From Gemmatimonadaceae bacterium (GTDB lineage Bacteria > Gemmatimonadota > Gemmatimonadetes > Gemmatimonadales > Gemmatimonadaceae): a stretch of DNA of 39,842 nucleotides. This document shows, one piece after another, positions 38,978-39,842 of this stretch; the stretch's first letter is position 1; every line of letters begins with the position of its first letter. The translations under genes were made by a program, and so were the position numbers. The stretch spans positions 1 to 39,842 of the forward strand of contig JABFYH010000227.1 of assembly GCA_013361335.1 (NCBI GenBank). Direction: 5' to 3'. The notes under the pieces were generated by a model. That model ran no database searches. It worked only from the letters and a program-made list of their open reading frames with translations, and was not told the origin of the DNA.

Positions 38978-39842
38978 ATGCTCGCCGCCCGCCGCACCCA
39001 GACCTTCACGGAATCGGTCATCCGCGAGATGACCCGCATCGCGAACCAGCACGAGGCGGTGAACCTCGCGCAGGGGTTCCCCGACTTCCCGATGCCCGAG
39101 CCGATGAAGGAGGCCGCGAGCGCCGCGATTCACGGGAACATCAACCAGTACGCCGTCACCTGGGGCAGCTCGGCGCTCCGCATCGCGATCGCCGAGAAGT
39201 ACAGGCGATGGTACGGCATGGAGGTGGATCACGACCGCGAGGTCACGGTCACCTGCGGCGCGACGGAGGCGATGGCGTCGGTGTTCCTCGCGCTGATCGA
39301 TCCGGGGGATGAAGTGATCGTCCTCGAGCCGTTCTATGAGAACTACGGGCCGGACGCGATCCTGGCCGGCGCCATCCCCAACTTCGTCCCCCTCGAGCGG
39401 CCGCACTGGACCCTCGACCTCGACCGCCTGAAGAAGGCGTTCACCAAGCGGACGAAGGCGATCATCCTCAACACGCCGCACAATCCCACCGGCCGCGTGT
39501 TCACCCGCGCCGAGATGACCGCCATCGCCGAGCTGTGCATCAAGCACGACGTCTGGGTCATCACGGACGAAATTTATGAGCATATCCGGTACGCGGGCGA
39601 ACACCATGTGATGGCGACCTGGCCCGAGATGCGGAAGCGCACGATCACGATCTCCGGGCTCTCCAAGACCTTCAGCTGCACCGGCTGGCGGCTCGGCTAC
39701 ACCATCGCCCCCGAGGCGCAGACGGCGGCGATCCGCAAGGTGCACGACTTCCTCACCGTCGGCGCGCCGGCGCCGCTGCAGGCAGCGGGCGCGGTGGGCA
39801 TGCACTTCGACGCCGACTACTACAACCATCTCGCGCTCGACT
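38978..39842 (+). CDS. Class I/II aminotransferase, PLP-dependent, partial (3' end beyond window)
   Basis: The visible 288 residues match the aspartate/methionine/kynurenine aminotransferase-like group: VNLAQGFPDFPMPEPMK, QYAVTWGSSALRIAIA, VTCGATEAMASVFLALIDPGDEV, the substrate motif LNTPHNPTGRVF, PLP aspartate in VITDEIYEHI and PLP lysine in ISGLSKTFSCTGWRLGY. Such enzymes transfer amino groups between amino acids and 2-oxo acids. YbdL/MtnE-type methionine aminotransferases are closest by memory. The frame is open to the last base, so the C-terminal third is missing. It starts 61 bases after ruvA with no clear ribosome binding site. Confidence 0.93.
   Translation, partial: MLAARRTQTFTESVIREMTRIANQHEAVNLAQGFPDFPMPEPMKEAASAAIHGNINQYAVTWGSSALRIAIAEKYRRWYGMEVDHDREVTVTCGATEAMASVFLALIDPGDEVIVLEPFYENYGPDAILAGAIPNFVPLERPHWTLDLDRLKKAFTKRTKAIILNTPHNPTGRVFTRAEMTAIAELCIKHDVWVITDEIYEHIRYAGEHHVMATWPEMRKRTITISGLSKTFSCTGWRLGYTIAPEAQTAAIRKVHDFLTVGAPAPLQAAGAVGMHFDADYYNHLALD

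Noticed and set aside
1-39842. Prophage, genomic island or defence system
   Set aside because: No integrase, transposase, phage, restriction or toxin genes were seen, and codon bias is uniform. The HNH gene is of the common chromosomal type.

Overview
This window reads as a chromosomal segment of a GC-rich, Gram-negative (diderm) bacterium, most likely of the Gemmatimonadota or a close relative in the FCB group. The reasons are very high GC at third codon positions; outer-membrane and lipid A-type genes (LpxL-like acyltransferase, MsbA-like exporter, two beta-barrel proteins); a PorX-type REC-PglZ response regulator as in Bacteroidota; Tat-exported TldD; and a recurring -10 motif (TAYYTTG, in one case an exact TAnnTTTG) resembling the Bacteroidota promoter box. 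The lineage is inferred from protein style and was not tested by a search. No prophage, insertion sequence, CRISPR array, rRNA or tRNA was seen. Coding density is high, with many ATGA/GTGA stop-start overlaps.

Layout. 47-3933: rRNA methyltransferase, MutM glycosylase, CDF metal transporter and an unrecognised helical/methyltransferase-like protein. 4017-6436: the most unusual block, with a possible 18-codon leader, a 50-residue peptide gene, a strong hairpin, a HEAGH metallopeptidase and an overlapping D-Ala-D-Ala-ligase-type ATP-grasp enzyme. 6512-9792: histone H1-like peptide and a TldD/TldE pair. 10042-12281: tdh-kbl threonine degradation operon. 12294-16933: HIRAN-like protein, outer-membrane protein, 3-methyladenine glycosylase, NYN-LOTUS RNA-binding protein and YjbQ. 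17029-22301: a five-gene NtrY/NtrX-like operon (histidine kinase, small membrane coiled-coil protein, sigma54 activator, bactofilin-like/beta-barrel fusion, DUF4390-like protein). 22325-26166: HNH nuclease, PHP phosphoesterase and PBP1A. 26309-27601: tyrS. 27759-35198: a six-gene minus-strand run from a PorX-like regulator through MsbA, a GT4 glycosyltransferase, LpxL and a DppC-like permease to a class V aminotransferase. 35290-39842: a small unknown protein, a repeat-rich gap, a DnaB-C-like ATPase, yebC, ruvC-ruvA and a class I aminotransferase cut by the window end.

How genes work together. tdh and kbl convert threonine to glycine and acetyl-CoA. ruvC/ruvA, mutM and the AAG-type glycosylase are DNA repair genes. 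The lipid A acyltransferase, flippase and glycosyltransferase form an envelope unit led by PorX. The two-component operon probably controls or monitors outer-membrane biogenesis, because its own downstream genes are envelope proteins. The peptide/peptidase/ATP-grasp block looks like a peptide-modifying system of unknown product and is the best candidate here for undescribed biology.

Two sequence-level patterns run across the window. Short repeats of the unit GTGAACCG supply or abut the stop codons of at least five genes. Several genes have a -10-like motif only 4-6 bases before the start codon, suggesting leaderless transcripts.
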